A stretch of 64,000 bases of DNA from Pseudomonas sp. MWU13-2105 (GTDB lineage: Bacteria; Pseudomonadota; Gammaproteobacteria; Pseudomonadales; Pseudomonadaceae). Each line of letters begins with the position of its first letter. The stretch's first letter is position 1. The translations under genes were made by a program, and so were the position numbers. Of the stretch, positions 1-8,036 are shown in pieces. The notes beneath the pieces were generated by a model. The model was not told the origin of the DNA. It worked only from the letters and a program-made list of their open reading frames with translations, and did no database searches. The stretch lies in the NCBI RefSeq assembly GCF_023242315.1, contig NZ_JALLIY010000009.1:228669-292668 (forward strand), read 5' to 3'.

Positions 1-1707
1 CATGTCGACTTCGTCAATCCCGACGCGCCCAAGGGCGGGACCTTCCGCCAGTCGGCCATGGGCGGCTTCGACAGTCTCAACCCCTTTATCACCAAGGGCG
101 TGCCGGCCGACGGTCTCGACCTGATCTACGACACGCTGATGCGCCAGGGCCTGGACGAACCCTTCACCGAGTACGGCCTGGTGGCGGAAAAAATCGAACG
201 GGCCCCGGACAACAGCTGGGTGCGTTTTTACCTGCGTCCCGAGGCGCGTTTCCACGACGGCCAGCCGATGCGCGCCGAAGACGTGGTGTTCAGCTTCCAG
301 ACCCTGATGAAGGATGGCGCGCCGCTGTACCGGACCTATTACGCCGACGTCGACGAGGTCATCGCCGAAGATCCGTTGCGGGTGCTGTTCAAGTTCAAGC
401 GCACCACCAACCGTGAACTGCCGCTGATCCTCGGCCAGTTGCCGGTGCTGCCCAAGCACTGGTGGGCCGACCGTGACTTCAACAAGGGCAACCTGGAATT
501 GCCCCTCGGCAGCGGGCCGTACAAGCTGGCCGAGGTCAAGGCCGGCCGCTCGGTACGTTATGAGCGGGTCAAGGACTACTGGGCCAAGGACCTGCCGATC
601 AACCGCGGGTTCTACAACTTCGATGTCATGGTCATGGATTACTACCGTGACAACACGGTAGCCCTGGAAGCCCTCAAGGCCGGGCAGTTCGATTTTTGGC
701 TGGAGGTCAGCGCGAAGAACTGGGCCAACGCCTACAACACCCCGGCGGTCGCCCAGGGTCGGCTGATCAAGGAACAGATCACCAATCGCAATCCGACCGG
801 CATGCAGGGCTTTATCTACAACCTGCGCAAACCGATGTTCCAGGATATCCGCGTGCGCGAGGCCCTGAGCCTGCTGTTCGACTTCGAATGGACCAACAAG
901 CAATTGTTCAACGGTGCCTATCACCGCACCCGCAGTTACTTCGAAAACTCGGAAATGGCCGCCACCGGCCTGCCGGACGCCACGCAGTTGGCGATTCTCG
1001 AACCGCTGCGAGGGCGGATTCCCGAGCAAGTCTTCAACCAGGCCTTCGAGCCCTCGGTGTGCGACGCCAGCGGCATGATTCGCCCGCAACAACGCCGTGC
1101 CTACCAGCTTTTGCAGGAGGCCGGCTGGCGCATCGTCGACGACAAGATGGTTGACGCCCACGGCAAGCCGGTGAGCATCGAGTTCCTGCTGGCCCAGACC
1201 GAATTCGAACGGGTACTGCTACCGTTCAAACGCAACCTCGCCGACATCGGCATCGACCTGGTGATTCGCCGGGTCGATGTTTCCCAGTATATCAACCGCC
1301 TGCGCTCGCGGGACTTCGACATGGTGGTCGGCAGCTTCCCGCAGTCCAACTCTCCGGGCAACGAGCAACGCGAATTCTGGAAATCCTCCAGCGCCGACAA
1401 ACCCGGCAGCCGCAACCTCATGGGCCTGAAGGACCCGGCAGTGGATGAACTGGTGGAAGCGCTGATCGACTCCGACTCCCGCCAGAGCCTGGTGGAACAT
1501 GCCCGCGCCCTGGACCGGGTGCTGCAATGGGGCTTCTACGTGATTCCCAACTGGCACATCAAGACCTGGCGCGTGGCCTACTGGGACCATATCGGCCATC
1601 CGCGGGTCTCGCCGGCCTACGATATCGGCCTCAATACCTGGTGGATCAAGCCGGATGCCAAGCCGGCGGTATCGCTGCAAACCGATAGCACGAGTGCGGA
1701 GCAATAA
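1..1707 (+). CDS. yejA: Periplasmic peptide-binding protein of a Yej/Npp-type ABC importer (5' truncated)
   Basis: SBP_bac_5 family solute receptor that delivers oligopeptides, and in relatives microcin C or peptidyl-nucleoside antibiotics, to the inner-membrane permease. The reading frame is open from base 1 (HVDFVNPDAPKGG...), so the signal peptide and first residues lie outside the window; an internal ATG at 58 is not the start. About 568 residues remain, near full family length. The FDSLNPF region and the long C-terminal lobe are typical of YejA. It is followed after 1 bp by two permeases and a double ATPase, so the four genes form one operon. In P. aeruginosa the homologous locus is called nppA1A2BCD; this gene would match the second receptor. 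The family is secure; the exact substrate is unknown. Confidence 0.93.
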   Translation, partial: HVDFVNPDAPKGGTFRQSAMGGFDSLNPFITKGVPADGLDLIYDTLMRQGLDEPFTEYGLVAEKIERAPDNSWVRFYLRPEARFHDGQPMRAEDVVFSFQTLMKDGAPLYRTYYADVDEVIAEDPLRVLFKFKRTTNRELPLILGQLPVLPKHWWADRDFNKGNLELPLGSGPYKLAEVKAGRSVRYERVKDYWAKDLPINRGFYNFDVMVMDYYRDNTVALEALKAGQFDFWLEVSAKNWANAYNTPAVAQGRLIKEQITNRNPTGMQGFIYNLRKPMFQDIRVREALSLLFDFEWTNKQLFNGAYHRTRSYFENSEMAATGLPDATQLAILEPLRGRIPEQVFNQAFEPSVCDASGMIRPQQRRAYQLLQEAGWRIVDDKMVDAHGKPVSIEFLLAQTEFERVLLPFKRNLADIGIDLVIRRVDVSQYINRLRSRDFDMVVGSFPQSNSPGNEQREFWKSSSADKPGSRNLMGLKDPAVDELVEALIDSDSRQSLVEHARALDRVLQWGFYVIPNWHIKTWRVAYWDHIGHPRVSPAYDIGLNTWWIKPDAKPAVSLQTDSTSAEQ

Positions 1708-1708
1708 G

Positions 1709-2782
1709 ATGCTGGCCTATATTTTTCGCCGACTGCTACTGATCATCCCGACCCTGTTCGGCATCCTGCTGATCAATTTCGTGATCATCCAGGCCGCGCC
1801 CGGCGGCCCCGTGGAGCAGATGATCGCCAAGCTCGAGGGTTTCGAAGGCGCCACCAGCCGGATCGCCGGTGGCGGCGCCGAAGTCTCGGTGGCCGGCTCC
1901 AGCTATCGCGGCGCCCAGGGCCTGGACCCGGCCCTGATCAAGGAAATCGAGCACATGTACGGCTTCGACAAATCGGCGCCGGAACGCTTGTGGATCATGA
2001 TCAAGAACTACGCGAGCCTGGACTTCGGCAACAGCTTCTTCCGCGATGCCAAGGTCGTCGACCTGATCAAGGAAAAAATGCCGGTGTCGATTTCCCTCGG
2101 GCTCTGGAGCACCCTGATCATGTACCTGGTCTCCATCCCCCTGGGCATCGCCAAGGCCACCCGCCACGGCAGTCATTTCGATGTCTGGACCAGTTCGGCG
2201 ATCATCGTCGGCTACGCGATTCCGGCGTTCCTGTTCGCGATCCTGCTGATCGTGGTGTTCGCCGGCGGCAGCTACCTGAACTGGTTCCCCTTGCGCGGCC
2301 TGACCTCGAACAACTTCGAACACCTGAGCTTCGGCGGCAAGGTCCTCGACTACTTCTGGCACCTGGCGCTGCCGGTCACCGCCCTGGTCATCGGCAACTT
2401 CGCCACCATGACCCTGCTGACCAAGAACAGCTTCCTCGATGAAATCAACAAGCAGTACGTGGTCACCGCCAAGGCCAAGGGCCTGACCCAGCGCCGCGTG
2501 CTCTATGGCCACGTATTCCGCAACGCCATGCTGCTGGTCATCGCCGGCTTTCCCTCGGCCTTCATCGGCATCTTCTTCACCGGTTCCTTGCTGGTGGAGG
2601 TGATTTTCTCCCTCGACGGCCTGGGCCTGATGAGCTTTGAAGCGGCAATCAACCGCGATTACCCGATTGTCTTCGGCACCCTGTTCATCTTCACCCTGCT
2701 GGGGCTGGTGGTGAAACTGATCGGCGACATTACCTACACCCTGGTCGATCCGCGGATCGACTTCGAACATCGGGAGCATTGA
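1709..2782 (+). CDS. yejB: Peptide ABC transporter inner-membrane permease (YejB/NppB)
   Basis: BPD_transp_1 permease of 357 residues that forms half of the transmembrane channel for the peptide importer. It opens with a basic stretch and first membrane helix (MLAYIFRRLLLIIPTLFGIL), has the long periplasmic insert typical of YejB (about residues 45-110), and ends with several helices and the cytoplasmic EAA-type loop (KAKGLTQRRVLYGHVFRNA) that contacts the ATPase. The start at 1709 was chosen over an in-frame upstream ATG at 1655 because the upstream part overlaps the receptor gene and the 1709 protein starts exactly as the family does. One base separates it from the receptor stop and one from the next permease, implying translational coupling. 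Confidence 0.95.
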   Translation: MLAYIFRRLLLIIPTLFGILLINFVIIQAAPGGPVEQMIAKLEGFEGATSRIAGGGAEVSVAGSSYRGAQGLDPALIKEIEHMYGFDKSAPERLWIMIKNYASLDFGNSFFRDAKVVDLIKEKMPVSISLGLWSTLIMYLVSIPLGIAKATRHGSHFDVWTSSAIIVGYAIPAFLFAILLIVVFAGGSYLNWFPLRGLTSNNFEHLSFGGKVLDYFWHLALPVTALVIGNFATMTLLTKNSFLDEINKQYVVTAKAKGLTQRRVLYGHVFRNAMLLVIAGFPSAFIGIFFTGSLLVEVIFSLDGLGLMSFEAAINRDYPIVFGTLFIFTLLGLVVKLIGDITYTLVDPRIDFEHREH

Positions 2783-2783
2783 G

Positions 2784-3803
2784 ATGCAGTTATCCCCCCT
2801 CAATCGCCGACGTTTCGCACGGTTCAAGGCCAACAAGCGCGGCTGGTGGTCGCTGTGGCTGTTCCTGCTGCTGTTCGTCCTGAGCCTCGGCGCCGAACTG
2901 ATCGCCAATGACAAGCCACTGCTGGTGCACTACGACGGCGCCTGGTATTTCCCGGCCCTCAAGCGTTATCCGGAAACCACCTTCGGCGGCGAGTTCCCGC
3001 TGGAAGCCAACTACAAGAGCCCCTACATCCGCGAACTGCTCAAGGCCAAGGACGCCTGGACGCTGTGGGCGCCGATTCCGTTCAGCTACCAGAGCATCAA
3101 CTACGACCTGCGCGTCCCCGCCCCGGCGCCGCCGTCGGCGGACAACCTGCTGGGCACCGACGACCAGGGCCGCGATGTGCTCGCCCGGGTGATCTACGGC
3201 TTCCGCATCTCGGTGCTGTTCGCCCTGACCCTGACCGTGCTCAGCTCCATCATCGGTGTGATCGCCGGCGCCTTGCAGGGCTTCTACGGCGGCTGGGTCG
3301 ACCTGGCCGGCCAGCGTTTCCTGGAGATCTGGTCCGGACTGCCGGTGCTCTACCTGCTGATCATCCTCGCCAGCTTCGTCCAGCCGAACTTCTGGTGGCT
3401 GCTGGGGATCATGCTGCTGTTTTCCTGGATGAGCCTGGTGGACGTGGTGCGCGCCGAGTTCCTCCGTGGGCGCAACCTGGAATATGTCCGCGCGGCCCGG
3501 GCCCTGGGCATGCAGAACGGCGCGATCATGTTCCGCCATATCCTGCCCAACGCCATGGTCTCGACCATGACCTTCATGCCGTTCATCCTCACCGGCGCCA
3601 TCGGCACCCTGACCGCCCTGGATTTCCTCGGCTTCGGCCTGCCCGCCGGTTCGCCGTCCCTGGGCGAACTGGTGGCCCAGGGCAAATCCAATCTGCAGGC
3701 GCCCTGGCTGGGCATGAGCGCGTTCGCCGTGCTGGCCTTGATGCTCAGCCTGCTGGTGTTTATCGGCGAGTCCGCTCGCGATGCCTTCGACCCGAGGAAG
3801 TAA
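2784..3803 (+). CDS. yejE: Peptide ABC transporter inner-membrane permease (YejE/NppC)
   Basis: Second BPD_transp_1 permease, 339 residues, pairing with the preceding gene product. The N-terminus carries the OppC-type positive stretch NRRRFARFKANKRGWWSLW followed by a membrane helix. A periplasmic segment follows, then DNLLGTDDQGRDVLARVIYG, the signature just before the main helices in OppC/YejE proteins. The EAA loop is around RAARALGMQNGAIMFRHILPN. A good Shine-Dalgarno sequence (GGGAG) lies at the end of the upstream gene, 7 bp before the ATG. It is separated by 1 bp from the ATPase gene. Confidence 0.95.
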   Translation: MQLSPLNRRRFARFKANKRGWWSLWLFLLLFVLSLGAELIANDKPLLVHYDGAWYFPALKRYPETTFGGEFPLEANYKSPYIRELLKAKDAWTLWAPIPFSYQSINYDLRVPAPAPPSADNLLGTDDQGRDVLARVIYGFRISVLFALTLTVLSSIIGVIAGALQGFYGGWVDLAGQRFLEIWSGLPVLYLLIILASFVQPNFWWLLGIMLLFSWMSLVDVVRAEFLRGRNLEYVRAARALGMQNGAIMFRHILPNAMVSTMTFMPFILTGAIGTLTALDFLGFGLPAGSPSLGELVAQGKSNLQAPWLGMSAFAVLALMLSLLVFIGESARDAFDPRK

Positions 3804-3804
3804 G

Positions 3805-5418
3805 ATGAATCAGGACAATCTGATCGAAGTGCGCGACCTCTCGGTGGAGTTCGTGGTCGGTGAGCAGCGCCAGCGGGTAGTCGAAAACGTCAGCTTCGAT
3901 ATCCGCCGCGGTGAGACCCTGGCCCTGGTGGGTGAAAGCGGCTCGGGAAAATCGGTTACCGCGCACTCGATCCTGCGCTTGCTGCCCTACCCCCTGGCCC
4001 ATCATCCCAGCGGCACGATCCAGTATTCCGGGCAGGACCTCCTGACCCTGAAAGAGAAGACCATTCGCCACATCCGGGGCAACCGCATCGCAATGATCTT
4101 CCAGGAGCCGATGACCTCGCTGAACCCGCTGCACTCCATCGAGAAGCAGATCAACGAAGTGCTCGGCATCCACAAGGGCCTGACCGGCAAGGTGGCCACC
4201 CGACGCACCCTGGAGCTGCTGGAGCTGGTGGGCATCCCTGAGCCACACAAGCGCCTCAAAGCGCTCCCACACGAGCTCTCAGGCGGCCAGCGCCAGCGTG
4301 TGATGATTGCCATGGCCCTGGCCAATGAGCCGGAGTTGCTGATCGCCGACGAACCGACCACCGCCCTCGACGTGACGGTACAGTTGAAAATCCTCGAATT
4401 GCTCAAGGAGTTGCAGGCCCGCCTGGGCATGGCCCTGCTGCTGATCAGCCACGACCTCAACCTGGTGCGCCGGATCGCCCACCGCGTCTGCGTCATGCAA
4501 CGCGGTCGGATCGTCGAGCAGGCCGACTGCGAAGCCTTGTTCCAGGCCCCGCAACATCCCTACACCTGCGAGCTGCTCAGTGCCGAACCGCGTGGCGAAC
4601 CGGCCCTGACCCAGGTCGGTGAGCCGCTGCTGGAGGTGGACGACCTCAAGGTCTGGTTCCCGATCAAGAAAGGCCTCCTACGCAGCACCATGGACCATGT
4701 GAAGGCCGTGGACGGCATCCGCTTCAGCCTGCCCCGGGGGCAGACCCTGGGTATCGTCGGCGAAAGCGGCTCGGGCAAATCCACCCTCGGACTGGCGATC
4801 CTGCGCCTGATCGGCAGCCAGGGCGATATCCGTTTCGAAGGCCAGTCATTGAGCTGCCTGTCGCAGAAACAGGTGAGGCCGTTGCGCCGGGAAATGCAGG
4901 TGGTGTTCCAGGACCCGTTCGGCAGCCTCAGCCCGCGCATGAGCGTCAGCCAGATCGTCGGCGAAGGCTTGCGTATCCATAAGATCGGCAACGAGCAGGA
5001 ACAGGAAGCGGCGATCATCGCCGCCCTGAAAGAGGTGGGCCTGGACCCGGAAACCCGCAACCGCTACCCCCACGAATTCTCCGGCGGGCAACGCCAGCGT
5101 ATCGCCATTGCCCGGGCACTGGTGCTCAAGCCAGCGCTGATCCTGCTCGATGAACCGACCTCGGCCCTCGACCGCACGGTGCAGCGCCAGGTCGTCGAGC
5201 TGCTGCGCTCGTTGCAGATCAAGTACAACCTGACCTACCTGTTCATCAGCCACGACCTGGCCGTGGTCAAGGCGCTGAGCCACCAGTTGATGGTGGTCAA
5301 GCATGGCAAGGCCGTCGAACAAGGCGATGCGAAGGACATCTTTGCCGCGCCGCAACATCCTTATACAAAACAGTTGCTGGAAGCGGCATTCCTGGTGCCC
5401 GGAACGAGCCCGCTGTAG
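3805..5418 (+). CDS. yejF: Double-domain peptide ABC transporter ATPase (YejF/NppD)
   Basis: ATP-hydrolysing motor of the peptide importer, 537 residues, with two complete ABC cassettes in one chain (OppD-like plus OppF-like). Walker A GESGSGKS occurs at residues 43-50 and again near 319. Each half has an LSGGQ/FSGGQ signature and a Walker B with DEPT. Each half ends with the oligopeptide-transporter C-terminal region (PQHPYT). The start at 3805 follows the permease stop by 1 bp; an in-frame ATG at 3781 lies inside the upstream gene and is rejected. It is the last gene of the operon and is followed by a strong bidirectional hairpin. In P. aeruginosa fabI lies next to this gene; here it is absent. 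Confidence 0.96.
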   Translation: MNQDNLIEVRDLSVEFVVGEQRQRVVENVSFDIRRGETLALVGESGSGKSVTAHSILRLLPYPLAHHPSGTIQYSGQDLLTLKEKTIRHIRGNRIAMIFQEPMTSLNPLHSIEKQINEVLGIHKGLTGKVATRRTLELLELVGIPEPHKRLKALPHELSGGQRQRVMIAMALANEPELLIADEPTTALDVTVQLKILELLKELQARLGMALLLISHDLNLVRRIAHRVCVMQRGRIVEQADCEALFQAPQHPYTCELLSAEPRGEPALTQVGEPLLEVDDLKVWFPIKKGLLRSTMDHVKAVDGIRFSLPRGQTLGIVGESGSGKSTLGLAILRLIGSQGDIRFEGQSLSCLSQKQVRPLRREMQVVFQDPFGSLSPRMSVSQIVGEGLRIHKIGNEQEQEAAIIAALKEVGLDPETRNRYPHEFSGGQRQRIAIARALVLKPALILLDEPTSALDRTVQRQVVELLRSLQIKYNLTYLFISHDLAVVKALSHQLMVVKHGKAVEQGDAKDIFAAPQHPYTKQLLEAAFLVPGTSPL

Positions 5419-5452
5419 GCACCTCGGGCGACGGCTCCTGCTTCCCAGCCAT

Positions 5453-5483
5453 AAAAAAGACCACTCGATGAGCGGTCTTTTTT
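5453..5483. terminator. Bidirectional Rho-independent terminator between yejF and ppiD
   Basis: The hairpin AAAAAAGACC..CTC-GAT-GAG..GGTCTTTTTT has an A tract on one flank and a T tract on the other. It can therefore end both the plus-strand peptide-transport operon and the minus-strand ppiD transcript, whose genes converge here. Confidence 0.85.
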
Positions 5484-5513
5484 ATACAGCGGGCCTCGGC
5501 TGAATCAAGTGCC

Positions 5514-7373
5514 TTAGAAGCGCTTGATGTCCGCCTGGCCTTCCAGCTGCTTGCGGTACGCCGCGAAGTCCTGCTGACCGGCACGGGAGGCGAGGAAACG
5601 ACGATAGGACGCCTTCTCTTCTTCGCTTGGCGCCGCGCCTTCGTTCACGCCGCTCAGACGCACCAGCACCAGGCTACCATCGGCCAGGGTCACGGTACTG
5701 AAGGTCGGCTTGTCCTTGCCTTCAGGCTTGGGCATGCGGAACAGCGCTTGCAGCACTGCCGGGTCGACCCCTTCCTGACCACGGGTGACGGCTTCCTGGG
5801 TTTTCCAGGCCTGGCCGGCCGGCAATGCCTTGCCTTCACGCAGGCTGGCGATCAGTCCGTCAGCCTTGACTTTGGCCGCCGCCGTGGCGTGCTCCTTGGT
5901 CAATTGCTTGCGAATCGGCGCATCCACGCTGGCCAGTGGCAGTTGCTCAGGTTTGTGGTGTTCCTTGGCACGCAACACGACGATGGTCTCCGGGTCCAGC
6001 TCGATGGCGGTGCTGTTGGCACCCTCATCCAGCACTTCCGGACTGAACGCCGCCGTGACCACGGCACGATTGGCCGCCACACCCTCACCACCTTCACGGC
6101 CGAACGGCGCGGAGGTGTGCACCTTCAGGTTCAGATCCTGGGCCGGCTGGGCCAGGTCGGAGGCTTCGAACGAGGCATCTTCGAGCTGCTTGGTGGCCTC
6201 GACGAAACGCTGCTCCACTTGCTGGGTTTTCAGCTCGCGGGTCAGCTTGTCCTTCAGACTGGCGAAGCTCGGCACCTGGGGTGCCTCGACGCCCAGCAGC
6301 TTGATCAGGTGATAACCGAACTCGCTACGCACCGGTCCCGACACCTGGTCCTTGGTCAAGGCATACAGCGCCTTTTCAAAAGCCGGGTCATAGACGCCCG
6401 GGCCGGCGAAACCGAGGTCACCGCCATGGCTGGCCGAACCCGGGTCCTGGGAGAACTCCTTGGCCAGGGCATCGAAATGCTCGCCCTTGGCCAGGCGCTG
6501 CTGGATCTCTTCGATCTTCGCCTTGGCCTGGGCGTCGTTCACCTTGTCATTCACTTCGATCAGAATGTGCGCGGCCCGACGCTGCTCGGCGAGGTTCGCG
6601 GTTTCTTTCTGATACAGCGCTTGCAGATCTTCATCCTTGACGCTGACCTGGTCGAAGAACGACGACTTCTTCAGCTCCAGGTAATCGACCACCACCTGGT
6701 CCGGCGTCATGAATTCCTTGGCGTGCTTGTCATAGTAGGCCTTGACCTCGTCATCGGTCAGCTTGACCGACGACAGATCGACCGGGACATTCAGCGACGC
6801 GAAATCACGGGTCTGCTTTTCCAGGCGGGCAAACGCCAACACCTGGGCATCGGTGACGAAACCACTACCGGCCAGGCCCGCGCGGATCTGGCCGATCAGC
6901 ATTTCCTGGGCCAGCATCTGGCGGAATTGCAGGCGACCGTAACCCAGCTGACGAATCACCTGGTCGAAACGATCTGAACTGAACTTGCCGTCCACCTGGA
7001 ATTCAGGGGTCTGCAGGATGACCTGGTCCAAAGCACCCTCGGAGAAAGCGAATTTCGACTTCTCGGCGCCCTGAAGCAGCAGCTTGCGCTCGATCAGCCC
7101 CTTGAGGGCGGACTCGCGCAGCATTTTCTCATCCAGCAACGAGGCATCGAAATCCTTGCCCAGCTGCTGCATGAGTTGGCGACGTTGCATGTCGACCGCC
7201 TGGCTCAGCTCGGTCTGGGTGATCTCGTCACCGTTGACCTTGGCCGCGTCCTGACTAGTGGAGGTGGCCCTGAAAATGGCATCGAAACCGGTCAGCGCCA
7301 TCAATGCGACGATGACCCCGATGATGGTCTTGGCAATCCAGCCTTGTGAATTGTCCCTGATATTTTGCAGCAT
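5514..7373 (-). CDS. ppiD: Membrane-anchored periplasmic folding factor PpiD (SurA_N plus parvulin domain)
   Basis: Peptidyl-prolyl isomerase/chaperone tethered to the inner membrane near the Sec translocon, 619 residues. A short cytoplasmic N-terminus (MLQNIRDNSQGWIAK) precedes one membrane helix (about residues 13-33). A SurA_N-like chaperone region follows (KVNGDEITQTELSQ onward), then a parvulin domain around residues 265-360 (RAAHILIEV, FAKEFSQDPGSASHGGDLGF, GYHLIKL), then a C-terminal chaperone-like region. A GGGGGAC ribosome-binding site precedes the ATG. It sits downstream of hupB, as in other pseudomonads, but a terminator and a folded element lie between them, so it is probably transcribed separately. 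Confidence 0.94.
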   Translation of the reverse strand: MLQNIRDNSQGWIAKTIIGVIVALMALTGFDAIFRATSTSQDAAKVNGDEITQTELSQAVDMQRRQLMQQLGKDFDASLLDEKMLRESALKGLIERKLLLQGAEKSKFAFSEGALDQVILQTPEFQVDGKFSSDRFDQVIRQLGYGRLQFRQMLAQEMLIGQIRAGLAGSGFVTDAQVLAFARLEKQTRDFASLNVPVDLSSVKLTDDEVKAYYDKHAKEFMTPDQVVVDYLELKKSSFFDQVSVKDEDLQALYQKETANLAEQRRAAHILIEVNDKVNDAQAKAKIEEIQQRLAKGEHFDALAKEFSQDPGSASHGGDLGFAGPGVYDPAFEKALYALTKDQVSGPVRSEFGYHLIKLLGVEAPQVPSFASLKDKLTRELKTQQVEQRFVEATKQLEDASFEASDLAQPAQDLNLKVHTSAPFGREGGEGVAANRAVVTAAFSPEVLDEGANSTAIELDPETIVVLRAKEHHKPEQLPLASVDAPIRKQLTKEHATAAAKVKADGLIASLREGKALPAGQAWKTQEAVTRGQEGVDPAVLQALFRMPKPEGKDKPTFSTVTLADGSLVLVRLSGVNEGAAPSEEEKASYRRFLASRAGQQDFAAYRKQLEGQADIKRF

Positions 7374-7442
7374 GCGTCCCCCAGAAACGGTTGAACTTCA
7401 ATGTGGGCAACCGTGGAGCGTGGGTAGAATCCGGATAGAAGA

Positions 7443-7468
7443 AAGGCGCATCCGAGGATGCGCCTTCT
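7443..7468 (-). terminator. Rho-independent terminator downstream of hupB or of the folded element
   Basis: On the minus strand AAGGCGCATC-CTCG-GATGCGCCTT is followed by the pyrimidine-rich TCTTCT. It lies immediately after the tRNA-like folded element at 7475-7564, at the spacing usual for a tRNA or sRNA gene and its terminator. Confidence 0.75.
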
Positions 7469-7474
7469 CGTAAC

Positions 7475-7564
7475 TGGCGGAGCGGATGAGGGCTCGAATA
7501 CGCGTCCCTCGGCGTGTCAGGCCGGCCCTGAAAAGGACCATGGCCGACCGCTTCACCGCTCCGC
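7475..7564 (-). ncRNA. Candidate folded RNA with tRNA-like ends between hupB and ppiD
   Basis: Read on the minus strand, GCGGAGCGG (7564-7556) pairs perfectly with CCGCTCCGC (7485-7477), and the 3' arm runs into CCA at 7477-7475. Inside are a hairpin of GGCC-AT-GGTCC / GGGCC-GGCC around a TTTTCA loop (7545-7520) and a GAGGG/CCCTC stem (7510-7488) whose loop contains TTCGA. The size from the GGAGCGG arm to CCA is 88 nt, and a Rho-independent terminator follows 6 bp later. No normal D-arm is visible and the T-loop is too long, so this is not a canonical tRNA. It could be a decayed class II tRNA, an sRNA, or part of the hupB 3' UTR. Confidence 0.4.
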
Positions 7565-7615
7565 GGCCAGATCAGGCAAGAACCCGACCCGGATAGGCAA
7601 AGGCTTGAACGAGTG

Positions 7616-7888
7616 TCAGTTGACAGCTTCTTTCAGTGCTTTGCCGGCTTTGAAACCTGGCTTTTTGGCAGCAGCGATTTCCAGCGTCTTGCCGGTCTGA
7701 GGGTTGCGACCGATGCGAGCAGGACGGTCGGTCACGGAGAAAGTGCCGAAACCTACCAGTACAACGGAGTCGCCAGCCTTCAGAGCGCCAGTGACGGATT
7801 CGATAACTGCATCCAGCGCACGGCCAGCAGCAGCTTTCGGGATATCAGCGGATGCAGCGATAGCATCAATCAGTTCCGACTTGTTCAC
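7616..7888 (-). CDS. hupB: DNA-binding protein HU-beta
   Basis: Small nucleoid protein of 90 residues that bends and compacts DNA as a dimer. The sequence MNKSELIDAIAASADIPKAA and the DNA-contacting arm region GFGTFSVTDRPARIGRNPQTG are the HU signature. It starts with GTG at 7888, preceded by AGGGGA. It lies just downstream of lon, the arrangement seen across Pseudomonas, but with its own upstream region containing a TATACT -10 candidate. Confidence 0.97.
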   Translation of the reverse strand: MNKSELIDAIAASADIPKAAAGRALDAVIESVTGALKAGDSVVLVGFGTFSVTDRPARIGRNPQTGKTLEIAAAKKPGFKAGKALKEAVN

Positions 7889-7911
7889 TCTAAGTCCCCT
7901 TATATCTATTG

Positions 7912-7917
7912 AGTATA
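7912..7917 (-). promoter_or_regulatory. Candidate -10 element for hupB
   Basis: TATACT on the minus strand, 24 bp upstream of the GTG. No convincing -35 is present at the right spacing (CTTTCA is the nearest), so this is a suggestion only. Confidence 0.35.
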
Positions 7918-7972
7918 TTTCTAAGTTTTTGGGTGAAAGCTAAACCTGTGCTGAATGGCCTACAGACACTTA

Positions 7973-7997
7973 AGAGCCGCTTTATAACAAGGGCTCT
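7973..7997 (-). terminator. Possible weak terminator after lon
   Basis: AGAGCC and GGCTCT are separated by 13 bp in the lon-hupB gap. The T tract after the stem on the minus strand is poor (TTAAG), so lon transcripts may read into hupB. Confidence 0.3.
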
Positions 7998-8036
7998 AAA
8001 AAGCTGTCAAGGAAGCCACCCAGGCTTGAACCGTAC

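Noticed and set aside
7475..7562. Reading the folded element as a functional tRNA-Ser or tRNA-Sec
   Set aside because: No normal D-arm, no clear 7-nt anticodon loop with TCA or a serine anticodon, and a 13-nt T-loop. It is kept only as a tRNA-like candidate.
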